A stretch of 64,000 nucleotides of DNA from JANMJD01 sp031371195. GTDB lineage: Bacteria > Actinomycetota > Acidimicrobiia > Acidimicrobiales > Ilumatobacteraceae. Shown here piece by piece: positions 57,125-64,000 of this stretch. Every line of letters begins with the position of its first letter. Within the stretch, counting starts at the first letter, position 1. The stretch lies in the NCBI GenBank assembly GCA_031371195.1, contig JANMJD010000090.1:1-64000 (forward strand), written 5' to 3'. Position numbers and translations under genes: made by a program. The notes under the pieces were generated by a model, which was given only the letters and a program-made list of their open reading frames with translations, had not been told where the DNA came from and ran no database searches.

Positions 57125-58267
57125 TTACCCGCCACCGGCCGCCGGCGCGAAGAGATGCCCCTCGATCTCGGTCAACCCCGCCAGATCGTGGACGTCGCCC
57201 GCCAGCAGCGGCACTTCGGCGTGTATCGCCGGGCCGACGTCGTCGAGCAGCGGCGCCACAGCAGCCCGCTCACGGGTCGCCACCTGGTGGAGTTCGGCCA
57301 TGTTCACCCGCGCGTCGGCGTCCAGTGGGCCAACGGAGTCCGGAGGGGGTCCGAACCAGGGGTGCAGCCGGTTGACGATCACCGCCGAAACGACGAGCCC
57401 GGCATCGGCCAGCCTGTCGGCGAAGAAGCCGGCCTCGGCGATGGCATCGTGTCGCGGCGAAGCGACCAGCACGTAGCGGGTCGAGGCATCGCGCAATAGA
57501 CCGAGGACGGTCTGCGCCCGGTCGCGAAAGCCGGCCTCCATCCCGTCGAACGCCTGGAAGAACCCCATTACATCGGCGATCACCTCGCCGCCGACCACCT
57601 TGGCGATCGGCTTGAGCATCAACTGGGTGGCCGTTCCGAGCACTCTCAGTCCCAGCTTCGACGGGGCCGTCAACGCCCGATACACCCGGTGGTCGAGGAA
57701 GCGGGTCAACCGGGCCGGTGCATCGAGAAAGTCCAATGCGTTGCGGGTCGGTGGGGTGTCGACGACGACCAGGTCGAAGCGATCGTCATGATGCAGTTGG
57801 TAGAGCTTCTCGGCCGCCATGTACTCCTGCGTTCCCGAAAGCGCTCCCGAGATGTTGCGATAAAAGCGATTCCCGGTGATTGCCACCGCCTGCTCCGGCG
57901 TAGTCGAATAGCGGCTGACCAGGGTGTCGAACGTGGTGCGGGTGTCGAGCATCATCGCCCACAGCTCGCCGCCGGGCACGACGCTCGACATGTCGCCGAA
58001 GGCCACCCGGGTCGGTTCGTTCGACAAGCCGTCGGCACCGAGGCCCAGGGCGTCGGCCAGGCGTTTGGCCGGGTCGATCGTCACGACCACGGCTCGGCGA
58101 CCCTGCCGGGCGGCATGCAGGGCAAGCACGGCGGCGGTCGTCGTCTTGCCCACCCCGCCCGACCCGCAGCACAGCAGGATGCGCGACGAGGCGACCAGGG
58201 CGTCGAGCTCCGAAGGCTCGGACTCGGCCTCGGGCTCGGGCTCGGACGGTGGCGCGCTGCGGGCCAT
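57125..58267 (-). CDS. ArsA/GET3-family ATPase (second of a pair)
   Basis: A 380-aa deviant Walker-A ATPase. An acidic N-terminus (PPSEPEPEAESEPSELD) is followed by ILLCCGSGGVGKTTTAAVLALHAA (GKGGVGKTT-type loop), VVVTIDPAKRLADALGL (the DTDPA/IDPA switch), MMLDTRTTFDTLV, and DLVVVDTPPTRNALDFLDAP. These fit ArsA/Get3-like ATPases of actinobacteria, not true arsenite pumps, since no ArsB or Cys triad is present. It may act in membrane protein insertion or cell-envelope traffic. The start ATG overlaps the stop of the first ArsA gene (ATGA type). Confidence 0.88.
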   Translation of the reverse strand: MARSAPPSEPEPEAESEPSELDALVASSRILLCCGSGGVGKTTTAAVLALHAARQGRRAVVVTIDPAKRLADALGLGADGLSNEPTRVAFGDMSSVVPGGELWAMMLDTRTTFDTLVSRYSTTPEQAVAITGNRFYRNISGALSGTQEYMAAEKLYQLHHDDRFDLVVVDTPPTRNALDFLDAPARLTRFLDHRVYRALTAPSKLGLRVLGTATQLMLKPIAKVVGGEVIADVMGFFQAFDGMEAGFRDRAQTVLGLLRDASTRYVLVASPRHDAIAEAGFFADRLADAGLVVSAVIVNRLHPWFGPPPDSVGPLDADARVNMAELHQVATRERAAVAPLLDDVGPAIHAEVPLLAGDVHDLAGLTEIEGHLFAPAAGGG

Positions 58268-59187
58268 CAGGGCAGCGATCCGATCTCGGCGAGCAGGTGC
58301 TGCGACAACTCCACCACGTCATCGGACGAGAGCCCGGCAGTGAAGACGAACGGCAGGTGCAGCTGATGGAGTGGCAGCCGGCGGGCGAGGTCGGCGAGTT
58401 GCTCGCGTTGCGCATCGCAGCGCGACCGCCGGAACTCCGCAGCGGCCCCCAGGTTGCCGGTCAGCCCGTCGCGCAGCGAGCGGGGCGGGTAGATCCCATT
58501 GACCACGACCGGGCCAAGGGCAACGCCGACCCGATCCTCCAGCGCGTACGAGGTCTCGACCAACTCGTTGACGGGGGTCGGCTCGGGGAGGGTGACCAGG
58601 ATCACCTGGCAGCGCGCTGCGTCGGTGAGCAGCTCGTGGACGTCGCGGGCCTGAGTCTGGATCGGCCCGACCCGTACGGATTCGAGCAGCCCGGCCGCGG
58701 CCTGCAGAAAGCTGATGGCGTGCCCGGCGGCCGGTGCATCGACGAGCAGCAGGTCGTACTCGCCCGACCGCTCGAGTTGTTTGATCTTGCCCAGTACCAG
58801 GATGTCCTCGATACCGGGCGCGGCCGTCGACACGACGTCGAGTACTCCACCTGAGGCCAGCCGGCCCGAGAGACGACCGAATCCATGCCCGGCGAGATAC
58901 TCACGCAGCGCCTCTCCGGGGGCGACCTGCCGACCGTCGATCGCGCCGCGGCCGGCGGGACCGAGACCGTCGACGACATCGCGCGACTCGTACCCGAACG
59001 TCGCATCCCGTGACCCGCCGAGCATGTGGGCGAGACCCGCCTTGCCCTGCACGTCGATGACGAGGACACGCAATCCGGAGTCGGCTGCCGCACGGGCAAG
59101 GACAGCCGTTACCGTTGTCTTGCCGACGCCGCCCTTCCCGGCCACGATGACCAAGCGGGAGGCGGCAAAGAATTGCAGTGGATCCAC
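58267..59187 (-). CDS. ArsA/GET3-family ATPase (first of a pair)
   Basis: A 306-aa ATPase with LVIVAGKGGVGKTTVTAVLARAAA near residues 12-35, VLVIDVQGKAGLAHMLG (where typical ArsA has STDPA; here DVQGK) and YDLLLVDAPAAGHAISFLQAAAGLL. The C-terminal part is shorter than in the second copy, and no metal-binding Cys set is seen. Actinobacteria often carry such non-identical ArsA-like pairs, thought to work as a heterodimer. The GTG start (59187) is only 20 bp from the TTG of the divergent NfeD gene, so the two promoters must overlap the opposite gene's 5' end. Confidence 0.88.
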   Translation of the reverse strand: MDPLQFFAASRLVIVAGKGGVGKTTVTAVLARAAADSGLRVLVIDVQGKAGLAHMLGGSRDATFGYESRDVVDGLGPAGRGAIDGRQVAPGEALREYLAGHGFGRLSGRLASGGVLDVVSTAAPGIEDILVLGKIKQLERSGEYDLLLVDAPAAGHAISFLQAAAGLLESVRVGPIQTQARDVHELLTDAARCQVILVTLPEPTPVNELVETSYALEDRVGVALGPVVVNGIYPPRSLRDGLTGNLGAAAEFRRSRCDAQREQLADLARRLPLHQLHLPFVFTAGLSSDDVVELSQHLLAEIGSLP

Positions 59188-59207
59188 ACGCCCTCCGGAG
59201 GCCCTCG

Positions 59208-60524
59208 TTGCGCAGACTAGCTATCGCCCTGCTCGTTGCCGGAGCCGTCCTCGGTTTTGCCTCGGGTTCGCGGGCCGGCGCCCAGGCCACGACCGACGCG
59301 CCACCTCCGGTCGATGTGTTCGAAGTATCGGGTCTGGTCGACCCGATCGTCGCCGACGAGATCGATCGGGCGATCGATCGAGCCGAGGCGAACGGCTCGC
59401 AGGCCCTGGTACTGCAGCTCAACTCCAAGCAGGCGGTCGTCACCCGCGAGCGGATGGCGGAGCTGGCTGCCCATATCGCCCATGCCGATATCCCCGTCGC
59501 CATCTGGGTTGGTCCCTCGGGCGCCCGGGCGTTCGGCCTTCCCGGGCAGTTGATCGGCGCCGCAGCCGCCAGCGGCATGGCCCCGGGTACGCGCATCGGC
59601 CGATTCGGCGAACCCTTGACCATCGACGGCGCCCCCCTCGAATTCGGCACCGCTACCGGCATGCTGACGGCCAAGGAACTCGGCGCCGACGACGCCCGCG
59701 CCCAGGGTGTGCTCAAGCTGGAGATCAACGACCGCGGGGTGCCGGTGCTGCGCAACATGATCTCGGCCCTGGACGGATTGTCGTTCAACGCCAAGACCCT
59801 GCACACCGTCTATGACGCACCCGACGGTGACGGGGTGATCAAGCCGACGGTGGCGACGCCGCGGTTCTTCAAACTCGGGCTGGTACCTCGCCTGTTCCAC
59901 ACCGTGGCGAGTCCGCCGGTGGCCTATCTGTTCTTCGTCATCGGTGCGGCCCTGTTGATCTTCGAATTCTTCACCGCCGGCGTCGGCGTCGCCGGGGTGC
60001 TCGGGGTGATCTGCGTGATCTTCGGCTCCTACGGATTCGGCGTACTGCCGCTACGCGGCTGGGCCCTGGCAACCATCATCATCGCGTTCGCTGCGTTCGC
60101 CGTCGACGTGCAGGTCGGCGTCCCCCGCCTGTGGACCGGTATCGGAATGGTGCTCTTCACGTTGGGTTCGGTGCTGCTCTACCGCGAGCAGATCCACATG
60201 TCGTGGGTCACGCTGATCGTGGCGGTCGCCGGCATCGCCCTCACCTTCATCACCGGCATGCCCTCGATGGTTCGAACCCGCTTCGCCACGCCGACGATCG
60301 GGCGCGAATGGATGATCGGCGAATTCGGCGATGCGGTCGGGGAGTTGGCACCCAACGGTGTCGTGCGCATCGGCGACGCCAAGTGGCGGGCGCGGACCAA
60401 CCGGGCGACACCGGTCGCCGCCGGTGACCGGGTGCGAGTCGTCGCCATCGACGGCGTCACACTCGAGGTCGAGCCCGAACAGGGCGCGGCGCGCGACTAT
60501 CGCGAACGACGCGCCAAGTCGTAG
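59208..60524 (+). CDS. NfeD-type (ClpP-class) membrane protein, protease serine apparently lost
   Basis: A 438-aa protein of the NfeD1b/membrane-bound ClpP-class family. The start is TTG 59208 with CCGGAGG 6 nt upstream; it leads straight into a signal peptide (RRLAIALLVAGAVLGFASG...AGAQA). The ClpP-like domain shows VFEVSGLVDPIVADEIDRAIDRAE, VLQLNSKQAV and PVAIWVGPSGARAFGLPG, then MAPGTRIG. The usual PSGARAASAGT, with its catalytic Ser, reads PSGARAFGLPG. Four membrane helices (~240-350) and a C-terminal OB-fold (GEFGDAVGELAPNGVVRIGDAKWRARTN) follow. It may organise membranes without being a protease. Confidence 0.85.
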   Translation: MRRLAIALLVAGAVLGFASGSRAGAQATTDAPPPVDVFEVSGLVDPIVADEIDRAIDRAEANGSQALVLQLNSKQAVVTRERMAELAAHIAHADIPVAIWVGPSGARAFGLPGQLIGAAAASGMAPGTRIGRFGEPLTIDGAPLEFGTATGMLTAKELGADDARAQGVLKLEINDRGVPVLRNMISALDGLSFNAKTLHTVYDAPDGDGVIKPTVATPRFFKLGLVPRLFHTVASPPVAYLFFVIGAALLIFEFFTAGVGVAGVLGVICVIFGSYGFGVLPLRGWALATIIIAFAAFAVDVQVGVPRLWTGIGMVLFTLGSVLLYREQIHMSWVTLIVAVAGIALTFITGMPSMVRTRFATPTIGREWMIGEFGDAVGELAPNGVVRIGDAKWRARTNRATPVAAGDRVRVVAIDGVTLEVEPEQGAARDYRERRAKS

Positions 60525-60563
60525 GCCGCGCGACACCCGGGCCCGATCGACCGCTGGTGCTGA

Positions 60564-61436
60564 TCACCCGGGGATTCGGCCGGTCACGATCCACGCGGCC
60601 GCCGGGAGCGCAATCGCCCCGTCGACGATGTAGCCGGCCAAATCGGCGCGAACTGCGGCAAAAGCATCGTCTCGTTGCGCCGGCGACAGGTATCGCTCGG
60701 CCAGGACACCGGCCTCGGAGCCGACTACCAGCTTGAGTGCGTTGTCGATGCCGTCATCACCGAAATCGAACCCGATCGTCGGGGTGATCGAGCGGAAGTC
60801 GACATCGACCCATCCCGCAGCCTCGATCCGGTCGGCGGCGCGCCCGGGATCGGCGAAGGCGACAGGCCCCGGAGCCGTCGGATCCGGGAGGGGCGGGGGG
60901 TCGGCGATGAGCGCCCGGATGTGGCGGCCCATGGTGAAGAAGGGGTTGAGCGTCGCCGCCTGCCAACACACGAACGCCATCCGCCCGCCGGGCCGTATGG
61001 CGCGGGCGATGTTGGTGAAGGCGGCGGTCGGATCGTCGAAGAACATCACCCCGAACCGCGAAACCATTGCGTCGTAACGGCCATCGTCGCCATCTGTAGT
61101 AGCGGCCGCCCGGTCGAATCGGTCGGTCTGGGCATCGGCGACGGCGAAGGTGACGGTGCGACGTCCGGCGGTTCGCTCGCGGGCGTGGGCGATCATCACC
61201 GGGGAGATGTCGACGCCGTGAACCCGTGATTCGTCACCGGTCCGATCGGCCACGGCCAAGGTCGTGCTGCCATAGCCGCAACCCGCATCGAGCACCCGTT
61301 CCCCCGCCCGGGGAGCCAGCGCCTCGACCACGGCAGCTTGGAACGGGAGGAGCATCCGGTCGTAGAGGTCGCGCTGGGCGACCCATCGAGGGCCGCTGAT
61401 ATCGGTCCAGGCGGCGCGCTGCAGGTCATTGGGCAT
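60564..61436 (-). CDS. Class I SAM-dependent methyltransferase, 290 aa
   Basis: A Methyltransf_11/25-type enzyme. AERVLDAGCGYGSTTLAVAD is the SAM motif I (here GERVLDAGCGYG, residues ~46-57), VHGVDISPVMIAHARERTAG motif II, and YDAMVSRFGVMFFDDPTAAFTNIARAIRPGGRMAFVCWQ the later motifs. VSRFGVMFF and CWQAATLNPFF occur in a family of methyltransferases of small molecules. Substrate is not evident. ATG 61436 is used. It is convergent with the NfeD gene and divergent from glpD. Confidence 0.85.
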   Translation of the reverse strand: MPNDLQRAAWTDISGPRWVAQRDLYDRMLLPFQAAVVEALAPRAGERVLDAGCGYGSTTLAVADRTGDESRVHGVDISPVMIAHARERTAGRRTVTFAVADAQTDRFDRAAATTDGDDGRYDAMVSRFGVMFFDDPTAAFTNIARAIRPGGRMAFVCWQAATLNPFFTMGRHIRALIADPPPLPDPTAPGPVAFADPGRAADRIEAAGWVDVDFRSITPTIGFDFGDDGIDNALKLVVGSEAGVLAERYLSPAQRDDAFAAVRADLAGYIVDGAIALPAAAWIVTGRIPG

Positions 61437-61500
61437 CGGTTCATTCTGGCCGCACACCAGGGCACACGCCGACCCCGTCAGGTAGAAAGTGGGGACACCT

Positions 61501-63219
61501 ATGCGAATCGAACGAGATCTCACGCGCCTCGGCGACCCTTTCGACGTCGTCATCATCGGCGCCGGCATCACCGGCGTGTGTGTCGCTCGCGAGGCGGCCG
61601 GGCGGGGGCTGCGCACGCTGGTGATCGACAAGGGCGACTTCGGCGGCGGAACGTCGTCGGCCACCAGCAAGTACATCCACGGCGGCATCCGCTACCTCGA
61701 GAGCTACCAGTTCGGTGTCGTGCGCGAATCGCTGCGTGAGCGGCGCATCCTCGCCCTGGGTGCGCCCCATCTGGTGCATCAGACGCGGTTCTTGATGCCG
61801 GCGTGGCGCTGGAGCAAACCCCCGACCCCGTTGATCGGTGCCGGCGTCGCCCTGTACGACCTGTTGTCGTTCGACCGCAATCGCCACGCCCCGCCCAGCC
61901 TCGAAATTCCCCACCCCCGGTGGTTGTCGAGAGCCAAGCTGCAGGCGGCGGTCCCGTGGCTCGATGGCGAAGGCCTGCAGGGGGCGTTCGCTTACCACGA
62001 CACGATGAACGTCCATCCCGAGCGGTTGCTGCTGGCGTATCTGAAGAGTGCCGCCGCACTGGGCGCTGTCGCCATCAACCACGCCAAGGCCACCGGCTTC
62101 ATCACCCGCCCGGCCGATCCCGGCGGGGGCACAGCTGACGGCATCATCGTCGAGGGTGTCGTCGTCGAGGACCAACTCACCGGCACCACGCACCGCGTGG
62201 CGGCCGGTACGGTCGTCAACGCAGCGGGGCCGTGGATGGACGTGGTGCTGCGCGCGCTGGGGCGCCCGCTCGGCGTCAAGGTGCAGCGATCAAAGGGCGT
62301 CCACCTGCTGACCCGGCCGCTGGGCGGCAACGACACCGTCTTCGCCCGGGCTCGCAGCGGTCACCACGTCATCGTCTCGCCGTGGCAGGGGCGTTCATAC
62401 ATCGGTCCCACCGACACGGCGATCACCGACGAACCCGACGACGTGCGCACCGAGCACAGCGACGTCGCCCTGGTCCTCGACACGATCAACTCGGCCCTCA
62501 ACTCCTCGGCGAAACCGTTGACCGAGGCCGACATCGAATCGACATCCGTCGGAATACGCCCGCTGATCGTGCAGGAGGGCAAGGACAGCTATCACACCAG
62601 CCGGCGCCATGAGCTGTACAACCACGCCCAGACCGGCGTGACCAACCTGTGGTCGATCGGCGGGGGCAAGTGGACCACGGGACGAGCGACCGGGGTCGAG
62701 GTGGTCGGCGCGCTGCTCAAGTCGCCGGTACTCAAGGGCCGCCGCACGACGGAGTACAACTCGGCTCGCCAGCCGGTGGACGGAGCCTTTGCCTGGGCCA
62801 CCGATGCGGCACCGTTCCTCGAGCAGGCGGCGCGCTCCCGCCCCCACCTTCCGCTGTCGATCCGGTTCCGCAACCACCTTGCTCGACTCTACGGCACGGA
62901 ATGCGAGCGGCTGTACGATCTCATCGAGCACGACGGGTCGCTGGCCAACCGGATCTCCGAGCGCGAGGGGTGCCTCGACCTTGCCGCCCAGGCCGTGTTC
63001 GCCGTGACCGACGAAGGGGCGCGGACGCTCGCCGACGTCCTCGATCGCCGACTCGTGCTCGGCACCCTCGGCCGGGTGACCGCCGACGAGATCGAGCGGC
63101 TGGCCCGCCTGATCGGCCCGCTCCTCGGTTGGAGCGAGGGTTCGACGATCGCCGCGGCCGAGACCGAGGTCGCCCGCCGGGCGGCGATCGAAGCGCGCTG
63201 GCGCACCTCGAAGCCATAG
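61501..63219 (+). CDS. glpD: Glycerol-3-phosphate dehydrogenase (FAD-dependent, GlpD type)
   Basis: Oxidises glycerol-3-phosphate to DHAP, feeding electrons to the quinone pool at the membrane. The 572-aa protein has DVVIIGAGITGVCVAREAAGRGL (residues ~15-37), TSSATSKYIHGGIRYLESYQFGVVRESLRERR, VVNAAGPWMD, SKGVHLL, and WSIGGGKWTTGRATG, then the C-terminal helical DAO_C domain (GTECERLYDLIEHDGSLANRI). All are typical GlpD features. ATG 61501 is preferred; GTG 61489 is in frame. Divergent from the methyltransferase gene. Confidence 0.93.
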   Translation: MRIERDLTRLGDPFDVVIIGAGITGVCVAREAAGRGLRTLVIDKGDFGGGTSSATSKYIHGGIRYLESYQFGVVRESLRERRILALGAPHLVHQTRFLMPAWRWSKPPTPLIGAGVALYDLLSFDRNRHAPPSLEIPHPRWLSRAKLQAAVPWLDGEGLQGAFAYHDTMNVHPERLLLAYLKSAAALGAVAINHAKATGFITRPADPGGGTADGIIVEGVVVEDQLTGTTHRVAAGTVVNAAGPWMDVVLRALGRPLGVKVQRSKGVHLLTRPLGGNDTVFARARSGHHVIVSPWQGRSYIGPTDTAITDEPDDVRTEHSDVALVLDTINSALNSSAKPLTEADIESTSVGIRPLIVQEGKDSYHTSRRHELYNHAQTGVTNLWSIGGGKWTTGRATGVEVVGALLKSPVLKGRRTTEYNSARQPVDGAFAWATDAAPFLEQAARSRPHLPLSIRFRNHLARLYGTECERLYDLIEHDGSLANRISEREGCLDLAAQAVFAVTDEGARTLADVLDRRLVLGTLGRVTADEIERLARLIGPLLGWSEGSTIAAAETEVARRAAIEARWRTSKP

Positions 63220-63262
63220 AGCGTCACGAATCAGCAGGTCCTGTCAATGAGTGAATCTGCCA

Positions 63263-63291
63263 TTGAAACAAGTTAACCAACCACGTAGAGT
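63263..63291 (+). promoter_or_regulatory. Sigma-70-type promoter of the WhiB-family gene
   Basis: TTGAAA (63263-63268) and TAGAGT (63286-63291) are separated by 17 bp. The transcription start would be near 63298, a short leader before GTG 63311. The whole 91-bp gap before the gene is AT-richer than its surroundings. Confidence 0.6.
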
Positions 63292-63310
63292 TATCTGAGT
63301 CGATCAAGCG

Positions 63311-63601
63311 GTGGGAGAAGCACCTAGAGTGTTGACCTCGGTAGCGAACGGTATGGCGGTAACTTCCGAATGGAAGATGATGGCGGCGTGCCGTGGGCCG
63401 CGGGCCTCGCTCTTCTACGCACCGACCCACACGGAGCGCAAAGGTATACGGATCGCCCGGGAGCGACAGGCCAAGTCGGTGTGCAACACATGCCCGGTGC
63501 GCAGCGTCTGCCTGGAGCATGCGCTCGATCACGACGAGCGGCATGGCGTCTGGGGCGGACTCACCGAATCGGAGCGCGCCACTCTGATCGCCCGTCGCTG
63601 A
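63311..63601 (+). CDS. WhiB-family iron-sulfur transcriptional regulator
   Basis: A 96-aa WhiB-like protein. The four Cys that bind the [4Fe-4S] cluster are Cys27 (AACRG), Cys58, Cys61 and Cys67 (C-x2-C-x5-C), followed by the signature GVWGGLTESER and the basic C-terminus IARR. These proteins are found only in actinobacteria and their phages and act with sigma factors. No subclass could be assigned; the N-terminus before residue ~20 is not conserved, and ATG 63353 is another possible start. It has its own promoter. Confidence 0.92.
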   Translation: MGEAPRVLTSVANGMAVTSEWKMMAACRGPRASLFYAPTHTERKGIRIARERQAKSVCNTCPVRSVCLEHALDHDERHGVWGGLTESERATLIARR

Positions 63602-63614
63602 CCCTCCGACACCG

Positions 63615-64000
63615 TCAGACGGTCATGGCCTCGAGTTCGGGCTTGACCTCGTTGATGAACAGCTCCAACGTATGACGGGACTCTTCGAAGGTCATGTCAC
63701 CGGTGGGGAGCTGCAGCACGATGTAGTCCGACTTGCCCTCGGTCACATACGACTTCATCCGTTCACGCACCTGCGCCGGCGTGCCCGAGTTGGCGGTGAG
63801 GCCGGGCAGCATCGCCTCGCCACCGGGCCCGGCGATGGCCTGGGCGCCACGGGCGAGCGGGTTGAGGGCGGCCTCGGCCCCCTCCTCGCCCAGCGCCAAC
63901 GCGTCGAATGTGTGGACGTGCACGATGCGGCGCATCAGCCCCATCCAGCCGCGCCCGGCGATCTCCTTGGCGATCGCCTCGTCCTCGTGGACGGCGAGCA
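63615..64000 (-). CDS. LLM-class flavin-dependent oxidoreductase, C-terminal part (cut by window edge)
   Basis: The final 128 codons of a gene that begins beyond the right edge. The frame is open to the edge: LAVHEDEAIAKEIAGRGWMGLMRRIVHVHTF and so on to LELFINEVKPELEAM. The segment SGTPAQVRERMKSYVTEGKSDYIVLQLPTGDMTFEESRHTLELFINEV resembles the end of luciferase-like monooxygenases (F420- or FMN-dependent), in which G(T/S)PEQV and the final Glu-rich helix are usual. The active-site half is not visible. It is convergent with the WhiB gene, 13 bp apart. Confidence 0.75.
   Translation of the reverse strand, partial: LAVHEDEAIAKEIAGRGWMGLMRRIVHVHTFDALALGEEGAEAALNPLARGAQAIAGPGGEAMLPGLTANSGTPAQVRERMKSYVTEGKSDYIVLQLPTGDMTFEESRHTLELFINEVKPELEAMTV

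Noticed and set aside
57125..59187. Arsenite efflux pump
   Set aside because: The ATPases are ArsA-like but lack the metal-binding Cys set, and no arsB, arsR or arsC is present.

Overview
The window is GC-rich and densely coded, with frequent GTG (and one TTG) starts. It looks like the chromosome of an actinomycete. Supporting signs are a WhiB-family iron-sulfur regulator at the right end, a GT5 glycogen synthase/GlgC pair, a MprAB/PepD-like two-component/HtrA locus and many short-leader genes. The secreted repeat domains and the carotenoid gene content would suit the class Acidimicrobiia, but that is inference; no rRNA or other phylogenetic marker is present.

Left part (1-22 kb). An L,D-transpeptidase-like gene is cut by the left edge. 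It is followed by a small charged helical protein, MsrA, and a glycogen operon (glgA-glgC-PfkB kinase-P-loop kinase). Next come two secreted proteins, one an RCC1 propeller with three copies of a cell-surface repeat, a zinc alcohol dehydrogenase, a class I/II aminotransferase, a cupredoxin lipoprotein, a lone B12-binding domain and sucCD. A solitary AbiEi/DUF559-type gene sits between two related ~70-bp imperfect palindromes. xseA-xseB is followed directly by a frameshifted FkbM methyltransferase remnant, then an acyltransferase-3/SGNH membrane enzyme and a membrane-anchored protein.

Carotenoid region (22.5-31.5 kb). GGPP synthase, CrtI, CrtB, a CruF-type hydratase, a second CrtI-type desaturase and a family 2 glycosyltransferase are nearly all translationally coupled. 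They are followed by a PlsY-like acyltransferase, a CrtA-like ketolase and a CrtZ hydroxylase. The set predicts a hydroxylated, possibly 2-keto, glycosylated and acylated carotenoid with at least one open end. No lycopene cyclase is visible although CrtZ normally needs a beta ring.

Middle (31.5-51 kb). This part holds a metzincin-like secreted protease, Aat, a 3-hydroxyacyl-CoA dehydrogenase with a palindromic operator, a tyrosine phosphatase and a degenerate S51-type protein. A two-component system is divergent from a membrane protein/HtrA operon with CTTCA direct repeats between them. Then come an anchored cyclophilin, aspartokinase, a methyltransferase, an MFS exporter, an AT-richer structured intergenic stretch, a GGDEF-EAL protein, aspartate-semialdehyde dehydrogenase, and a secreted hydrolase carrying the same surface-repeat family as the RCC1 protein. 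Aspartokinase and Asd are the first two enzymes of the aspartate family pathway and lie only 5 kb apart.

Right part (51-64 kb). MazG-like pyrophosphohydrolase, sulfotransferase, a membrane pseudokinase with a Thr/Pro stalk, P450 divergent from a PadR regulator and its membrane partner, tRNA-Pro(CGG), a lone receiver protein, two ArsA-family ATPases divergent from an NfeD protein that seems to lack the protease serine, a methyltransferase, GlpD, WhiB and a truncated luciferase-like oxidoreductase at the right edge. No CRISPR array, insertion sequence, prophage or rRNA was seen.
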